A stretch of DNA of 64,000 nt from Apoderus coryli (GCA_911728435.2 OU452200.1:37339715-37403714); one strand, 5' to 3'. Positions 11,801 to 23,747 are shown, numbered from the stretch's first letter. A program made the numbers and translations. The notes: generated from the sequence alone by a model not told the origin.

Positions 11801-14072
11801 CTGAAACAAAAAGAGAAAGTGTCATTAGGATTACTTCATCATGGTCTAAATTTTGCAATGTCCCTAACCACTTGCATTACAGGAAATCAGCCTTGGAACC
11901 AAGTCTCTAATCAAAAGACATGGAACTGAAAAAAAGTCTTCCAGGCCTAGCTGCAAGAAAATTGTGACATGTAAGAGATACCTATAGGACCTAGAAATCA
12001 GCTCACGAAACCTATATAAGGTGTTACTTACTGCTTTAGATCTTATAGGCCAAGAATGATAATATTTTCAATTCCTTACCAAGCAGATTTGTCCCTGAAA
12101 CTCAAAGTCCTAAGACCTTGAAGTGGAGTAAAGAATTGACTAAATAATTATTCAAAACAAGGTCCTTTAAATCAAAACTATAATCAGCTGTGTGCAAGAA
12201 AATCCATGAGAAACAACTAAAGAAAACAACTTAAGGTCATGAATGACGGGTTTCTCGTAGTAGACCTAAGCCTTGAAAATCCTTATACATTCTAAGTAAC
12301 AGACTATTTTTAGAAGATTTGTTTGAATTTTATTTAGACTCTGCTGACTTGTATTCAACAACAGTTATGTTGTTAGTCTTCAAAAAAATAGAGAGCCTTG
12401 AGCAGCACTTTATTCACTATGGAGAAGCCTTTCGAGATACACTTTTGAATTTTCATTACTTCGTTATGACCAGGACGAGGATGAACCAATTTTTTGCAAA
12501 GCGAATAAACAAATATCAATCATTTTAACGAGATCTATTTCATGAGGCTTCAATACGAATCAAACCCATACAATTTTCATTAAATGTGTTTCACATTTCA
12601 TGTTTGGGGTTTCTTATGATGGCGGGCTGCCTAACAATTCAAAAAGTCCAGTTTTATCAAGCCTGGATTAATATCAAGTACCTATTATACTTAAGTACTT
12701 AAGTTAGGGAAAGGAGAGTCGAGTTTCATCAAAATAGACGCAAGATGAAGCGGCCTAATAAATTCCGGCGCTAAATTTCTTTAGAAAACACATTTTTGGA
12801 AAGGAAATATTTGATATTCCACAGTTATCGAGGTCGTCATAGAACGCGTGAATGTCTGCAGGACAATCGACCTCATGAAAGCAAGACATAGATGTCAAAA
12901 GTATTATTAAAAAACCCTTGTTATGATGGTTAACTGTCTCCCTCAGCGCGGAAAAGACCAATCAACCAATTTTAATTTTGCACAAAAAAACTCGATGGCT
13001 TTTTGGATTGTCCTATGGTGTTGAGTAAGATACAGAGAATGTTATTTGAAGAAATCTTTTGTTTTGAGGACAAACAGAATCCAAAGAAGGCTAAATACTT
13101 ATGGCTTTTTAGAATAAACGCAAAATCATCTTTACCCATGAATAGAAAAAATAACTAGAGGTTATTATGAGTATTTATAGCACCAGTTGGGTAAAAAAAA
13201 TACAAGAAAAGAAGTCTAAATTCATTCAACTAATTCCACGAATATGGCCTGACATTTTTTAGCTTCAATATCGGCGAACGAGGAATTTCGCTTCAACAGA
13301 TTGAGGACGTTTAAAAATGTTTCACTTGCTAATAAATGTATAAGTACTTAGGTTTTACTAAAAGAAGATTTTCTTTAAAAAAAAGAGACTTTTTGAATCA
13401 TGCTCGTAAATGCATCTTCAGTATGCAGCACGGTTTCTGTAAGTTAAGATGCGACTTCTTACTATAAAGAAACTGTTTAGAATTATTTTTAAAGCAACCA
13501 AGATAAGAATGGGATAGCATTGGAATCGTGGAAATCCTAGGAGTTACAATGTCGGTGAAATTATAGAAAAGTTGTACTATTTTTAAATGGTGTTTTCAAA
13601 ATTAAACTAGCTTTAGCCGTTTTCGAGAATTTTTGGAAAAACAATTTTTTGCGATTTTAGTTTCTATTTATTTTTGACATTATTTTTACAGATATAAAAA
13701 ATGAAAAGCACTTTCTCGTTGTTACTTTTTGAGAAGAAAAACAAAGGGTTTACAAATTTTCACTACGACGTTTCGTTTTTGAGAAACCATCGTCAACTTC
13801 TTTTTTTTATTGTTAAATTTAAAGCTATTTTCAATTCGAAAATAGGTGGGCATGTAATGGTTTAAACAAGTTTTTAGCTGATATTTAAAATAATTCAAGA
13901 AAATGCGTAAAGCATACCTACAGTTCCAAAGATTCCAATGCTATCCCATTCTTATCTTGGACACAGTATATAACTTAGTAAAAATAAAAACAAACAATAA
14001 ACTCAATTTCAAAACACGAAAGGCAAAAAAAAAATATTTTAGAATTGTTTGGTAAAAAATAATAAAACTTAC
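11801..14072 (-). other. noc/elB: noc/elB intron
   Basis: A 2.27-kb phase-0 intron with a canonical donor (GTAAGT at 14072-14067 on the minus strand) and acceptor (TTTCAG ending at 11801). No open frame inside resembles a protein. It contains the inverted-repeat element at 13498-13960; the rest (11811-13497) shows nothing I recognise. Confidence 0.9.
13498..13960. repeat. 463-bp inverted-repeat element in the noc/elB intron
   Basis: The left end CCAAGATAAGAATGGGATAG (13498) continues to 30 bases that are exactly mirrored at the right end (13931-13960); with a few mismatches the repeat reaches about 38 bp. The interior at 13590-13890 is shared with 56945-57260 and, inverted, with 3790-3960, and contains CACTACGACGTTTCG. 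It is non-coding and MITE-like. I could not see a clear target duplication. Confidence 0.75.
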
Positions 14073-14156
14073 CGTTGTTGGAAGAGGAGATAGATAATCC
14101 GGTTGTAAATACTGATTAGCTGAGGACAACATACCACCACTATCAATCACAACCAT
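14073..14156 (-). CDS. noc/elB: noc/elB zinc-finger protein, coding exon 1
   Basis: 28 codons from the ATG at 14156, reading MVVIDSGGMLSSANQYLQPD and then YLSPLPTT, followed at once by the donor GTAAGT. The QYLQPDYLSPLPTT block is the conserved N-terminus of insect Noc/Elbow proteins. Spliced to 11800 it gives SPLPTT-LDAKKSPLALL without a phase change, for a 458-aa product, somewhat shorter than the fly proteins of roughly 540 aa. Confidence 0.93.
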
Positions 14157-15117
14157 ATTAAATAAACAAACTTAAGAAAGAAACACTATTTATTAAACTA
14201 CCGACGGATAAAGTTAATCAAATACTCGTTTCAATAGACACTCCGCGTGAGATACTACCTTGGCAACGTCTAACTTAGAACTGGTGTCCGTCTCTCTGTA
14301 TTCGAGCGAAGCAAAATTGTGAATGAACTACGCATGTGCACAACCATCTCCACTACTACAAACGCATTATCTTACCTCTCTTTCTTTTGCTTGACTGGCT
14401 GTCGAAGCAAGCCATGACAAAGCGCTAATACAGCCACGTTCTGGCCTGTCGGCTCTGCCACCCATGGAGTTTTAGTGACGATGACAGACCCTACGGAGAC
14501 TTTGAACTTTGCCGACTGCTATTATCTACAGTGTGAACCGTAGAAATTTTGTTTGTAATTTTATACAATCAAGTTGGACAAATATTTGTGTAAATAAGGG
14601 ATATGTCATGTCATGATCTAATTTTATCATCAACGTTGTTCGGCTTTCCTGTTTATTGAACAGTGGTAATAAATTATTGTTTAGTACATTAATTGACAAG
14701 CAATTTTGGTATTTTATAGCTCCGATAGGTATTGAGAGAAAAATTTACAGTTGCACATACAAGAGCACTATCTACAGTGTGTCCCCGGATAGATGAAACG
14801 ACAAACAATTTTCGAGTTTAAATTTTATTGAAACAAACTTGAGACATAATTTGAGTTTTGAAAAATCATGTATGCCTTGGAAATTTTCAAAATACTGATT
14901 TTGACACTAGTAAAGTGTCCTTCCAGTTGAAGTTTGACAGTACTCTCTAAAGTCTAAACAAAAAGTCGAGTTTAGTAGTGAATTATGTAATTTTCATTTT
15001 ACAAGTTTCGGTTTCTAATGAAGTCCTAAAAATAAAGACGAAACGTCGCAATATGTTTAAAAATAATTTAACCAGTTTACAAAATATACACCATTAAGGA
15101 TAGATAGATATATATAT
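14157..15117. other. Upstream region of noc/elB
   Basis: Should contain the 5' UTR and promoter of noc/elB on the minus strand. 14250-14540 is noticeably richer in GC than the surroundings. I see no clear TATA box or initiator that decides a start site. CAGCCACGTTCTGGCC at 14432 resembles CAGCCACATTCTGGCC found in the short elements at 23748 and 31452; whether this is related or chance is open. Confidence 0.45.
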
Positions 15118-15957
15118 TTATTCACCATTTTATGTCACAAAACATACGTCAAACAAATTAATTAAAGTTACAGTAACAAATCAATCAAAATGAGAAGCTT
15201 ACAAACAAATTAAAATAATAACAAAATAAAATTGAGAAAACCTTTACAATATCGTTTCTGAAATAGTCCTCAAAGGCATAAAAAGCTTGAGATAACAAAA
15301 CTGTTTTAATTCATGCAAAGTAAAATTCATGCTTTGGGTTCTAGCCTGATTCAAGCTCAATTCATTTGCAAGAAAGGAATTGTCTATGTCAGCATTAACC
15401 AACTCCCCTAAAGGGTCTAATCAGATTAGTTGTGTCGGCAACAAAGAGGATTTATTATATTGAAGTCTTCTTGAAATCTGTATAAATCATTTACATATAT
15501 GAAAAATAGTAAAGGCCCGAAAACCGAGACCTGGGGCACACCCCGTCCAACCCTTTGTCTCTCCGAGTATCGTCCCCAATACAAAACATGCTGAAAACGA
15601 TCCCTCAGATAGGAGCCAACGAAGGCAACACAGAGTGTCATCAAAGTTATAGTAACAGACTTTCTGAAGAAGTATTTCGTGTGAAACACAGTCAAAAGCC
15701 TTATTGATGTCATAAAAGGAAGCAAAGGTGTCACAGCCCTGATCCATGCCATCCTAAACATATTCCAAAAGGGTATTAATTGCAAGAGTAGTAGATTTTT
15801 TATTACGACAGCCATATTTACTTTGCATGAAGAGATTCAAAGATTTTTAAAAAAATTGGCAAGATCGATATTGGTCGATAGTTACTGGGATCATCAACCG
15901 ATCCTTTATTTTTGTAGATTGGAATAACCCTACAAAAATAACGGATCGGTTGATGAT
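15118..15957 (-). mobile_element. Decayed jockey/CR1-type LINE fragment
   Basis: Minus-strand reverse transcriptase remnant in several frames: [20 protein letters not shown] and ISILPIF (about 15925-15850), then FYDINKAFDCVSHEILLQKV (RT motif A, about 15720-15660), then GVPQVSVFGPLLFFIYVNDL (motif B, 15540-15480). The catalytic YADD region is not evident and the frame breaks several times. The 3' part runs to an AT-rich tail near 15118-15100. The 5' end is a palindrome (15890-15957). Confidence 0.8.
15890..15957. repeat. 27-bp near-perfect hairpin at a LINE edge
   Basis: ATCATCAACCGATCC at 15890 begins an arm that reappears inverted at 15931-15957 with one mismatch; the loop is 14 nt (15917-15930). 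The left arm is LINE coding sequence, so the right arm is an inverted copy of it. Confidence 0.85.
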
Positions 15958-16690
15958 ACTTTCTTAGACCTTGATTGATAGCGTCCTATACCAAACAAAA
16001 GCATTAAAATTGAAAACTGTTCCATGCCTGATAGGGTGGTGAAATTTAGGCAGGACGATGATATTATGAACGGCTATTTATTATAGCGTCTTATTCGAAT
16101 ACCAAACAAATTAATGAATTAAAATTGGAACCTGTTCTGCGCCTGATATAGAGTTGTGAAATTTAGGCAGGGCAATGATTGCGTCATTAACTAGATATTT
16201 TCTATCTGAGACTAGCACGAATTCAAAACTTCTTCACGATTGAATACGGCGGTAACTGTGTACAAAGATAATCAGCCGACGTTTTGTGGTCCAGACTGCA
16301 AACCCACAATCATTTTAAGGCATTATAAAAATAGGCGCCAACAAAAAAGGTGTATAGCATAATTATTGTTAGGTACAACCTTTTCTTAAGGCCATAAATA
16401 AATAAAATTTATTATCCTACAAATTTTAACACCTACAAGCAATTCGTTTCACCACTGAGTTGAACTGATGTGAGGGTTTCTCCTCCTCAGACTCTTTTAC
16501 ATAACAATCACTAGATGGTACTTTTGACCTGTGTTATCACTACATTCATACATTTTGACATTTGTTATAGTTGATTGTGAAAGTTTTCATTGGATGATTT
16601 TTTACCATTTCAAAAAAGTCCTAAATCCACAAAAATACATTAAATGACGTCGTCATCAGGTTTCAAAAATTCATATACCAAAAACGAGAA
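15958..16690. other. Non-genic DNA with a short direct repeat
   Basis: No gene. 15978-16060 and 16078-16180 are diverged direct copies of about 85 bp (TAGCGTC..TA, ACCAAACAAA, AAATTTAGGCAGG), i.e. a small tandem duplication. Confidence 0.5.
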
Positions 16691-17089
16691 GTATTTTTTG
16701 GATTTTTTGAAGACTCTGGATAAAATAAAGTAAAGTTATTGTTATGATCCCTATACCTAAATCTACCCGTTTGGCGATTTTTGCGTTTATTACAAAAATA
16801 GGGTCATTGTGAAAAACATTCAGTGCGTTTAATTTTTTAACTAACTCGTTTAAAATTTTAAAATAGCAAGTGGATAGGACATACATTATTGCCCAATTGT
16901 ACAGTCCACTTGCCATTTTAAAATTTTAAACGATTTAGTTAAAAAAATAAACGCACAGAATGTTTTTCAAAATGACCCTATTTTTTGCAAAAAAACGCAA
17001 AAATTAGCCAAACGGGTAGATTTAGGTATAGGGATCATAACAATAACTTTACTTTATTTTATCCAAAGTCTTCAAAATACCAAAAATAT
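16691..17089. repeat. 399-bp foldback with 184-bp arms and 30-nt loop
   Basis: Left arm 16691-16874 and right arm 16905-17089 are reverse complements with scattered mismatches. Shared pieces include TATACCTAAATCTACCCG, TAAAGTTATTGTTATGATCC and the inner GCAAGTGGA/TCCACTTGC. The loop is 16875-16904. The long frame on the minus strand across it is an accident of the arms. If transcribed it would make a long double-stranded hairpin. Confidence 0.92.
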
Positions 17090-17156
17090 ACCGGGTGTTC
17101 CATTTAAAAAAATATAAGTTTGATATGGCACACTTTTCTGGGACACCCGGTATATT
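17090..17156. repeat. Small inverted repeat ending ACCGGGTGT
   Basis: ATACCGGGTGTTCC at 17088 and GGGACACCCGGTAT at 17142 face each other about 40 bp apart, followed by the sequence ATATTT. Looks like a solo, very short MITE adjoining the larger foldback. Confidence 0.6.
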
Positions 17157-17463
17157 TAAAAACACTTGTTAAATGCGCCTGGTAGACCTACATACACCCA
17201 AGTAAACAAAAGTTGCAATTTCAATTTTGTTAGGCTATGAGAGACCGAGGCGAATGTACTGCCCGGTATAGATCGAAAATATACAGGGTGTCCCACGATG
17301 AACTGAGAAGATCTGTTTCTGGAATTGGAAAATTTGTGGTGTAAGGATATGCTCAACAAATTCCACGTACGACCTACAAAATCCATATACAACATTGTCA
17401 GAGGTGACCAAACAGCGGCGAAGGCTTCTAATACAGCGCAAAAATGTTTTGAGTACTGGTCCC
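17157..17463. other. Host-like DNA interrupted by the hAT element
   Basis: 17280-17463 plus 18067 onward form one contiguous stretch once the hAT element and one target copy are removed. There are weak open frames but nothing I recognise. Confidence 0.45.
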
Positions 17464-18058
17464 TAGGGCTGCCGATTTTAGATCGATTTTTTGGGAATCT
17501 TTTTAGAATCGATTATTTTTTTACTAGAATCGTTTAAAAGATCGAAAAAAGTGAAAACTTTATTTTACATTTTCATGGTCGTCGATATCTCGTTCAATGC
17601 TACAAATGCGGAATTCTCGAAAAGGTTTTCCGAAGTCGAATCAGTTCGTACGCTTGCTATTTGTCTTAGACCAGAGACATGGTAATGTCTCTGTCTTAGA
17701 CCACGATTTAAGAGAATACATTATGGATGAATCGAGGAACCGACAAAAAGGAGAAAGGCTTTCCAAACTGCTGAATTCTTTAGAAAAAGAAGACTGGAAT
17801 TTATAATTAATATTTTTTTTATTTTTCAGAATATATTTTTATTTTCGTTACCCTGAGTGTTATTTTTCGTTTTTATTTTTTTACGATTTGTGTTGTTACT
17901 TGGAAATGAGCAGTATAGTTACCGAATTTATTTTTAATTTTATTAGAGCAAGAATCGATCTTTGTGAATCGATTCAAATTTGATCCGATTTTCTGAGAAT
18001 CGATTTTTCTCGAACCGATTCAAAAATCGATTATTTTTCTAAAAGATCAGCATCCCTA
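17464..18058. mobile_element. hAT-type element, non-autonomous, 595 bp
   Basis: The 8-bp sequence CTGGTCCC occurs at 17456-17463 and again at 18059-18066, the target-site duplication length of hAT elements. The ends are TAGGGCTGCCGAT on the left and, read inward from the right, TAGGGATGCTGATC, which is hAT-like. Subterminal AATCGATT-type motifs are repeated on both sides (17510-17545 and 17945-18040), as hAT transposase binding sites often are. The middle encodes no complete transposase. A frame ending at 17806 (LREYIMDESRNRQKGERLSK) looks protein-like but I do not recognise it. Confidence 0.85.
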
Positions 18059-18639
18059 CTGGTCCCCTTTGGGAATGTTTCTGCTGACGCGCATAAAGTT
18101 ACGCGCGGTTAAACAATTGAGACCGCTAAATATTATTGAATTTTATTTATTACATTCAAGTTTTCTGTTAGTTGTGGTTAATGGACTTCAACATACCCAT
18201 TTGTCGGTTAGATCATAAATTTCAAAATGTAAACATCACCTACAGGATTATTATTGTTATTACAAATACACCATCGATGCCGATGGAAAGGCGTCCAAAC
18301 AGCTGTCATAACTTTTATAAACCTGTCCAAGGTTATTTTATTATTATGACTGACAACCTTTTGTCGGCATTGAGGTACCCATAAATATATCTACTTGATA
18401 GCAAGAAAGAAAAAATATTTGTTGCCTACTATGCAAATATCTCTCTGTATATATACAAGGTGTATACAATATAAATGTGAAATAGATATTATTACTTATA
18501 TATAAGTCAATTGATTTATTGATATTCCGAGCCTCAACTTTAGTCCTGGATTATCCGACAAAGGGTACCCTAAAAGGATCAGTTGTACAAACAGTCAGTA
18601 AACGGGTTCATAATATGACATCTAAAAATGATTCATAGA
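18059..18639. other. Non-genic DNA
   Basis: Continuation of the host-like stretch on the far side of the hAT element; no recognisable gene. Confidence 0.4.
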
Positions 18640-19604
18640 ATGTAATGTAAAGGGGACTGCCACTGAAATTGTGCCAGAATTATTTGACTGGAAGAACTCA
18701 AAAAGTTAAAATACACACTGTTGTGAGTAACGCACAAAAAATAGAATGCGGAATCCCTCAAGGGACAGTTCTGGGCCCAATTTTGTTCAATGTGTATTTG
18801 AATGATTTGCTCTCTTTGAATTGCAGTGGTACTTTGGTCTCATTTGCAGATGACACGGCTCTTTTTGTTGAGGGGGGAAACTGGACTGAAGTTAAGGAGC
18901 AAGTAGTTCGTGATCTGCAGATAATCACTAAATGGTTTGATAAATATAAATTAACAATAAACCTAAACAAAACAGTATATTTGCCTTTTACAAATAATGT
19001 TAAAACGCTGCCCCTGGATACTAATTTGAATGTGTTCCTGCCTCAGAGAAATCGGCCGTGGGAGATAGAGAGACGAGACTCAGTTAAATACTTAGGAATA
19101 ATTCTAGACAAACATTTAAAATGGGATCTTCATGTAAACTCTTTAGTCTCAAAAATACGATCGCTGATGTTTATTTTTAAACAAACAAGAAAAATACTTA
19201 CCATCAAGGAAAATATGACCCTCTATTACTCGTTGGTCCAATCTTTGCTAAGTTACGGAATAGTCGGTTGGGGAGGGGCTTATAATTCATTCTTCTTTAT
19301 TATTATTCAAAAGAGGATTCTAAAAATAATATTTCATCTGAATGTTCGATTTCCATCAGTCTCTCTATTTCATAAGTGCAAAGTTCTAAATATCCGAAAC
19401 TTGTTTTATAAAGCAGCTTTATTGCAGTTGCATAAGGATAAAATGTTGCTTAGTCCGATTGAGCATAAACACAATACGCGACAAAAATATAATAAAAAAA
19501 TACGACAACCAAAAACAGCAAGACCTATCGGACAAAGGTCTTATTTTTACATAGGCCATAAATTTTATAATGTTCTACCAGAAAATGTACTTGGCGTGTT
19601 TTAA
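18640..19604 (+). mobile_element. 5'-truncated LINE, reverse transcriptase part
   Basis: An open 311-codon frame (18669-19604) covers the second half of a jockey-superfamily reverse transcriptase. It has GIPQGTVLGPILFNVYLNDL (motif B) and FADDTALF (motif C catalytic Asp pair), followed by the thumb/connection region with LKWDLHVNSL and YGIVGWGGAY. No endonuclease or first half of RT precedes it, so the copy is 5'-truncated in the usual LINE manner. Sequence up to about 20170 is probably its 3' UTR, but its end is not certain. Confidence 0.88.
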
Positions 19605-21429
19605 AAGGACGGTGAGCTGTTGGCTTGGGGAATATAATCCCACATTAATGACATAGTAATTCATATATTATGCATATTGTTTTAAATTTATTTTTAGAGG
19701 ACTGTGTCTGTTCTATGTGGGATCGCACGCAGAAGAAATTGTGTTTTTTTCTATTTATCTCTATTTTAATGTTTTAAGTTTTTGGTTATCGGTATTATTA
19801 TTATATCTACTTCTGTATAGCATCGGGGAACCGTATTTTATTGTTTTGAAATTTTGTGTTTGGGGGATTTATGTTATGGGATTTGAGATTGTTCAGTTCA
19901 GGGTCAGGATGGAGCTGTGAACAGAAAAAATGTAAAGTATCGGCCGTTGAGCAGGAGCGGACAAGTTTTACTAAAAAACTTTTGCTCCTTGCTCAGTGGT
20001 TTGAGTATTATATATTTAAATCGTAGCATACTATTACTTTTCTTATATTTATTTCTGGCTTTATATGTATTATAAACAAGTTTATATTTTGTGGAAATTT
20101 TTTTTGAATGGAAATAAATATATGTAAGAAAACAAGAAATTTTCCATAACAACTTTATATTTTCCAATAAACCAGATTAATTTAATAAAATCAGAATATA
20201 ATATCAATTATGGCATCCGTTCTATATGCCGGCCCAAGAATAAGTGTTCCTTTCTTTTTACCAAGAGTCCTTTCTTTCCTACTCTATCATCTATAAATCT
20301 ACTATATAATATAAACACACAAAAGTAGAACATGTAACTCACTTAATATTATGGAAAAGATAACAAATAATTATTCCCAGCCTATAAACTAAAAATATTT
20401 GTTCGACACGTCTGGTAATAAATTGTCTTTAAGAGTAACATGAACCGTTGACACGTTAAGGTATTCTTACATATATTATTATTAATGAAAATTCTGCGGC
20501 AGCGTCTAATCTGTATTTTGAAAGATATCCAGCCATTTAAGGATCTTTCTAAAACTTTGGCTCGTTTACCAAAACTAAACCAATCTTCAATATTAACAAC
20601 AATAGAGCAATACAAAATAACTTTACCTTGTCCAACCGAAAATTAGAAGAGCAAGAAGCTCGACAAGAAGAATTTTTTAAAACATAATATTATATCGAAG
20701 GGCTTACATATCTTATAAGTTATCACAACTTAAATCAAACTCATGGGGTTCCATATAGAAATATCTCATGATTCTAGTTATATATATTCTTTCTTTTTAC
20801 GAATCATAAAGTTAAACTTATAGAAATCTTAAACAGATATCTTTATATATTCAAGAACTAAAATTTAACAAATGTGCGATATGAAATCGGAAACAAAATG
20901 ACTGACCTTTCTCACTCCCTCTACCTAACTGATGATGACCATAGCTAGGGTCGAAACATGTTTTATTGATTAAAAGCAGTTTAGTGGATGCGATAGCTTT
21001 TTCATTTACGAAACAATTATTGACCCTACAGAACTAGGATAATCCACCACCTGTTTCTTCGTGATTTTAACAAGCCGCTTGATTTTTGTTCGTGATATCT
21101 AAGAAAATTCGACGAAATTAGAAATTTTGACTGCATTTTTTTTTATTATGCCAAGGCAGAGAAATCATCATGACACTTTACCACTTCCCTAGGTAGTGTG
21201 GGACTCTAACCCAAACTAAAACTCTGCATGGCTCGGGAACCCTCCCTTTGCCATGTCCTCGCTTGATTGTCCTCTGTTGCTGTTGTCTTCTGATGTTGAT
21301 TGTCGTCTGTTGCTGTTGTCCTCTGTTGGTGGTGCCTAGAAAGTACTCTGAAACGTACATTTAGATGCGTATACCTGACCTGTAAGAAACAATAATCATT
21401 GGTGTCTTAGTCGTGTGGATTCCTTCGTC
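19605..21429. other. LINE 3' UTR and non-genic DNA
   Basis: No gene recognised. 20930-20980 (GATGATGACC then GGGTCGAAACATG) is the kind of boundary sequence also seen at 13770 and 37540. 21258-21330 carries repeated GTTGCTGTTGTC units, a short tandem repeat. Confidence 0.45.
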
Positions 21430-21970
21430 AGAATTGACTTCTCGGTCTCCGGTACCGCCTGGCACCGTCTTCTACATTGTAGTTGACTGCTTCGCGAATC
21501 AGTGGGTTTGCATGGGTCTCTGCCATTGCAAAGACCTTCTGGGCTCTCAACCTCATGACGTGCCTGAGGGCGTCGAGTTTGAGGTCCCTTCAGATCTGTG
21601 CGTTTGACACAAACCAGGGTGCACCCACTGCCATCCTTCTTGCCTTGTTCTCCGTGGCCTCCAATCGTTTCAGGTACGATGGTGCCGCGTATCCCCATGC
21701 TGAACTGGCATAGGTCAAGGCAGGTCGCACGACTGCCTTAACCATTTGGAGCTTGACTTGCAAGGGCATCTTGCTCCCTCTGCAGATCATCGGGTAGAGC
21801 TTCGAAATGATGCCTTTGGCATTCGCGATGCTCTTCTCGATGTGCGGTCTCCATGACAGGGATCTGTCCAAAGTTACCCCTAGATGTTGGACTGCATTTG
21901 GACAGACGAATCGTTTATAAGTAGTGCAGGTATTTTTGACAGATAGAACTCCAGAAAATCCACATATCAC
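21430..21970 (-). pseudogene. Jockey-type LINE reverse transcriptase C-terminus
   Basis: On the minus strand the frame from 21970 reads VQHLGVTLDRSLSWRPHIEK, then ALTYASSAWGYAAPSYLKRL, ending with a stop after VSNAQI. Past that stop the same frame continues DLKLDALRHVMRLRAQKVFA to a natural stop near 21430. A single Arg-to-stop change (CGA to TGA) thus breaks an otherwise readable C-terminus. The region is distinctly richer in GC than its surroundings. The upstream RT core is missing. Confidence 0.85.
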
Positions 21971-22109
21971 AATTGAAGTGTGTAATCAAGGACGTTCCAG
22001 TTTTAATGCGTTGGTAGAAAATTTATCAAGGAAGATTAACTTGTCCATATATTTTTGATAGTGTGCTTAATTCAGAGCGATACTTATTCTGCCCTTGAAC
22101 CTACTAAGC

Positions 22110-22273
22110 CACATAATGCGAGTATTATTTCAAACTTTGTAGACCAAAGATTTCGCGTTAGATGGACGGCGAATCAGGGACGAATACAATGGCCAGCAAG
22201 GTCACCCGACCTGACGCCCTTAGATTGTTTTGTTTGGGGTAGAATTAAAGAAAGTAAATTAATTTCTATAGAT
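22110..22273 (+). pseudogene. Remnant of a DD41D-like transposase
   Basis: The frame around 22150-22255 reads VDQRFRVRWTANQGRIQWPA and then RSPDLTPLDCFVWGRIKES. This matches, in order, the third-Asp block of the intact transposase at 4656-5729 (WIGRRGPIEWPARSPDLSPLD). The rest of the protein and both ends are gone. The copy ends in a hairpin at 22274. Confidence 0.8.
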
Positions 22274-22306
22274 TTACAGCCCCGTAATGTTGTTACGGGG
22301 CTGTAA
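22274..22306. repeat. Perfect 14-bp hairpin with 5-nt loop
   Basis: TTACAGCCCCGTAA, loop TGTTG, then the exact reverse complement. It lies at the broken end of the transposase remnant, with no U-tract role expected in this genome. Confidence 0.9.
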
Positions 22307-23747
22307 GCCATTTTGTTGGAAAAAAGATGTCTCGAGTAGTCAAAAATTGCCAAAATATTCAAAGCATACGAAATATTGAACGAAATACGATCCTTCGGCG
22401 CATATTTTACATAATATGCAACTTATTTTCACCCTGTATACAGAAATTTTCCTAAGATGGTCTTGGACTGCCCTCAAAATGTCAAGATTCTGTATATTCA
22501 AACTGCAAAATGACGAAAATATCTTTTGGACACAAAAAATTCAATATAAATTATTTGTTCAAAAACCTGGATGAGGAATCCAAAAATGTATTATTATATA
22601 GGGTGTTCTATTTGAAATAAGAAAATTGGTATCAACTTCCGGTATGACAATTTCCATGGCAAGCTGTTACCATTAACAATAAATCGAGATTTTTCTTGAA
22701 ATATTAATGCGATTATTTCGAAAACCTTAATACTTAGGTATAGGAACATGATACATCAATTAATAGCAAATTTAATTGTCTTTGATAATATATAAGGTGG
22801 TCTATTTAAGAAAATTCACTATTAGGTATGCCTATTTTTACTATTAGATGATACTATAGTGATTTGTGACCACCCTGTACCTCGGTGTGCCAACTTCTTT
22901 ATAGATCTTTTTGCAGCAAAGCATTCCTAAGAGAAATTAAAAATTTCAGGATTCTTCTATTTATTTAAAAGGCAATATTATGACTTTAACTTTTCGAAAA
23001 CCTGTTTTTAGCAAAAATTTAACGAAAAAAATGGTTATTTCAAAAACAGTTTAAGATAGGCATCGGGAAGTGTTAACAAAATGTACTTAAAATCGAATAG
23101 GGAGTCCAAAAATATAATCATATACAGGATGCCTCATTTAAAATAATAATAATAAATGACTTTATTAAGGGTGAGTTTCAGTTCAGTGTCAGATGCCACT
23201 GTCTGTTCAGCTAACCCACAAATAAGAAAGTTGATATCAGCTTCCGGTATAAACGGAAGTGACACAAAGGTCAAACTATCTGAAAAATGTAGACTGAATC
23301 AAAAAATGAAAGTAGCCAAAATTTCAGGACCGTGACACACCTGGTATATAGCCAATGTGGGTATTTAAGGTATAATAAATAATGTGAAGTAAATAGGGAT
23401 TTAAATAGAAGTAGGTATGCAAATATTACCCCATTCATTTATTGAACTAAATGGGATTGTTAAACAAACCTTTTCAGGTCTGAAATGGTTAGGTATATTT
23501 ACTGTATCTATCGCCTTTGAAAATATGAGAGACATTTTATTTGGCATCAATATAATATCTGTAGAAGTATATTTATTATTCTCAAAATAAATATAATAAT
23601 TCAGAAAATATATTTTTACTTACTATCTTAATATACCTAGGTATATTACCTACAGAGCTAACAGATACTGGTTTTCAAATAAAAATACATATTTTTTTAT
23701 ATACAGGGTTGTTGCTTGTTTTTCTATTGTATAATAATAACCAATAC
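22307..23747. repeat. Cluster of CAGGGTG-type and CTTCCGGT repeats
   Basis: 22598-22670 and 23125-23260 are two diverged copies of a family marked by a GGGTGTTC- or GGATGCCTC-like start, ATTTGAAATAAGAAAATTGG or its variant, and the CTTCCGGTAT core. In the second copy an 85-bp piece beginning AATAATAATAATAAATGACT (23143-23228) is inserted, flanked by AAATAA on both sides; it looks like a minus-strand LINE 3' end. No genes. Confidence 0.55.

Noticed and set aside
11122..11910. Several plus-strand frames of 73-122 codons across noc/elB
   Set aside because: They are antisense to the conserved, spliced noc/elB coding exon and have no family features.
16671..16916. Minus-strand 81-codon frame
   Set aside because: It runs across the arm of the foldback 16691-17089; length is an effect of the arm sequence.
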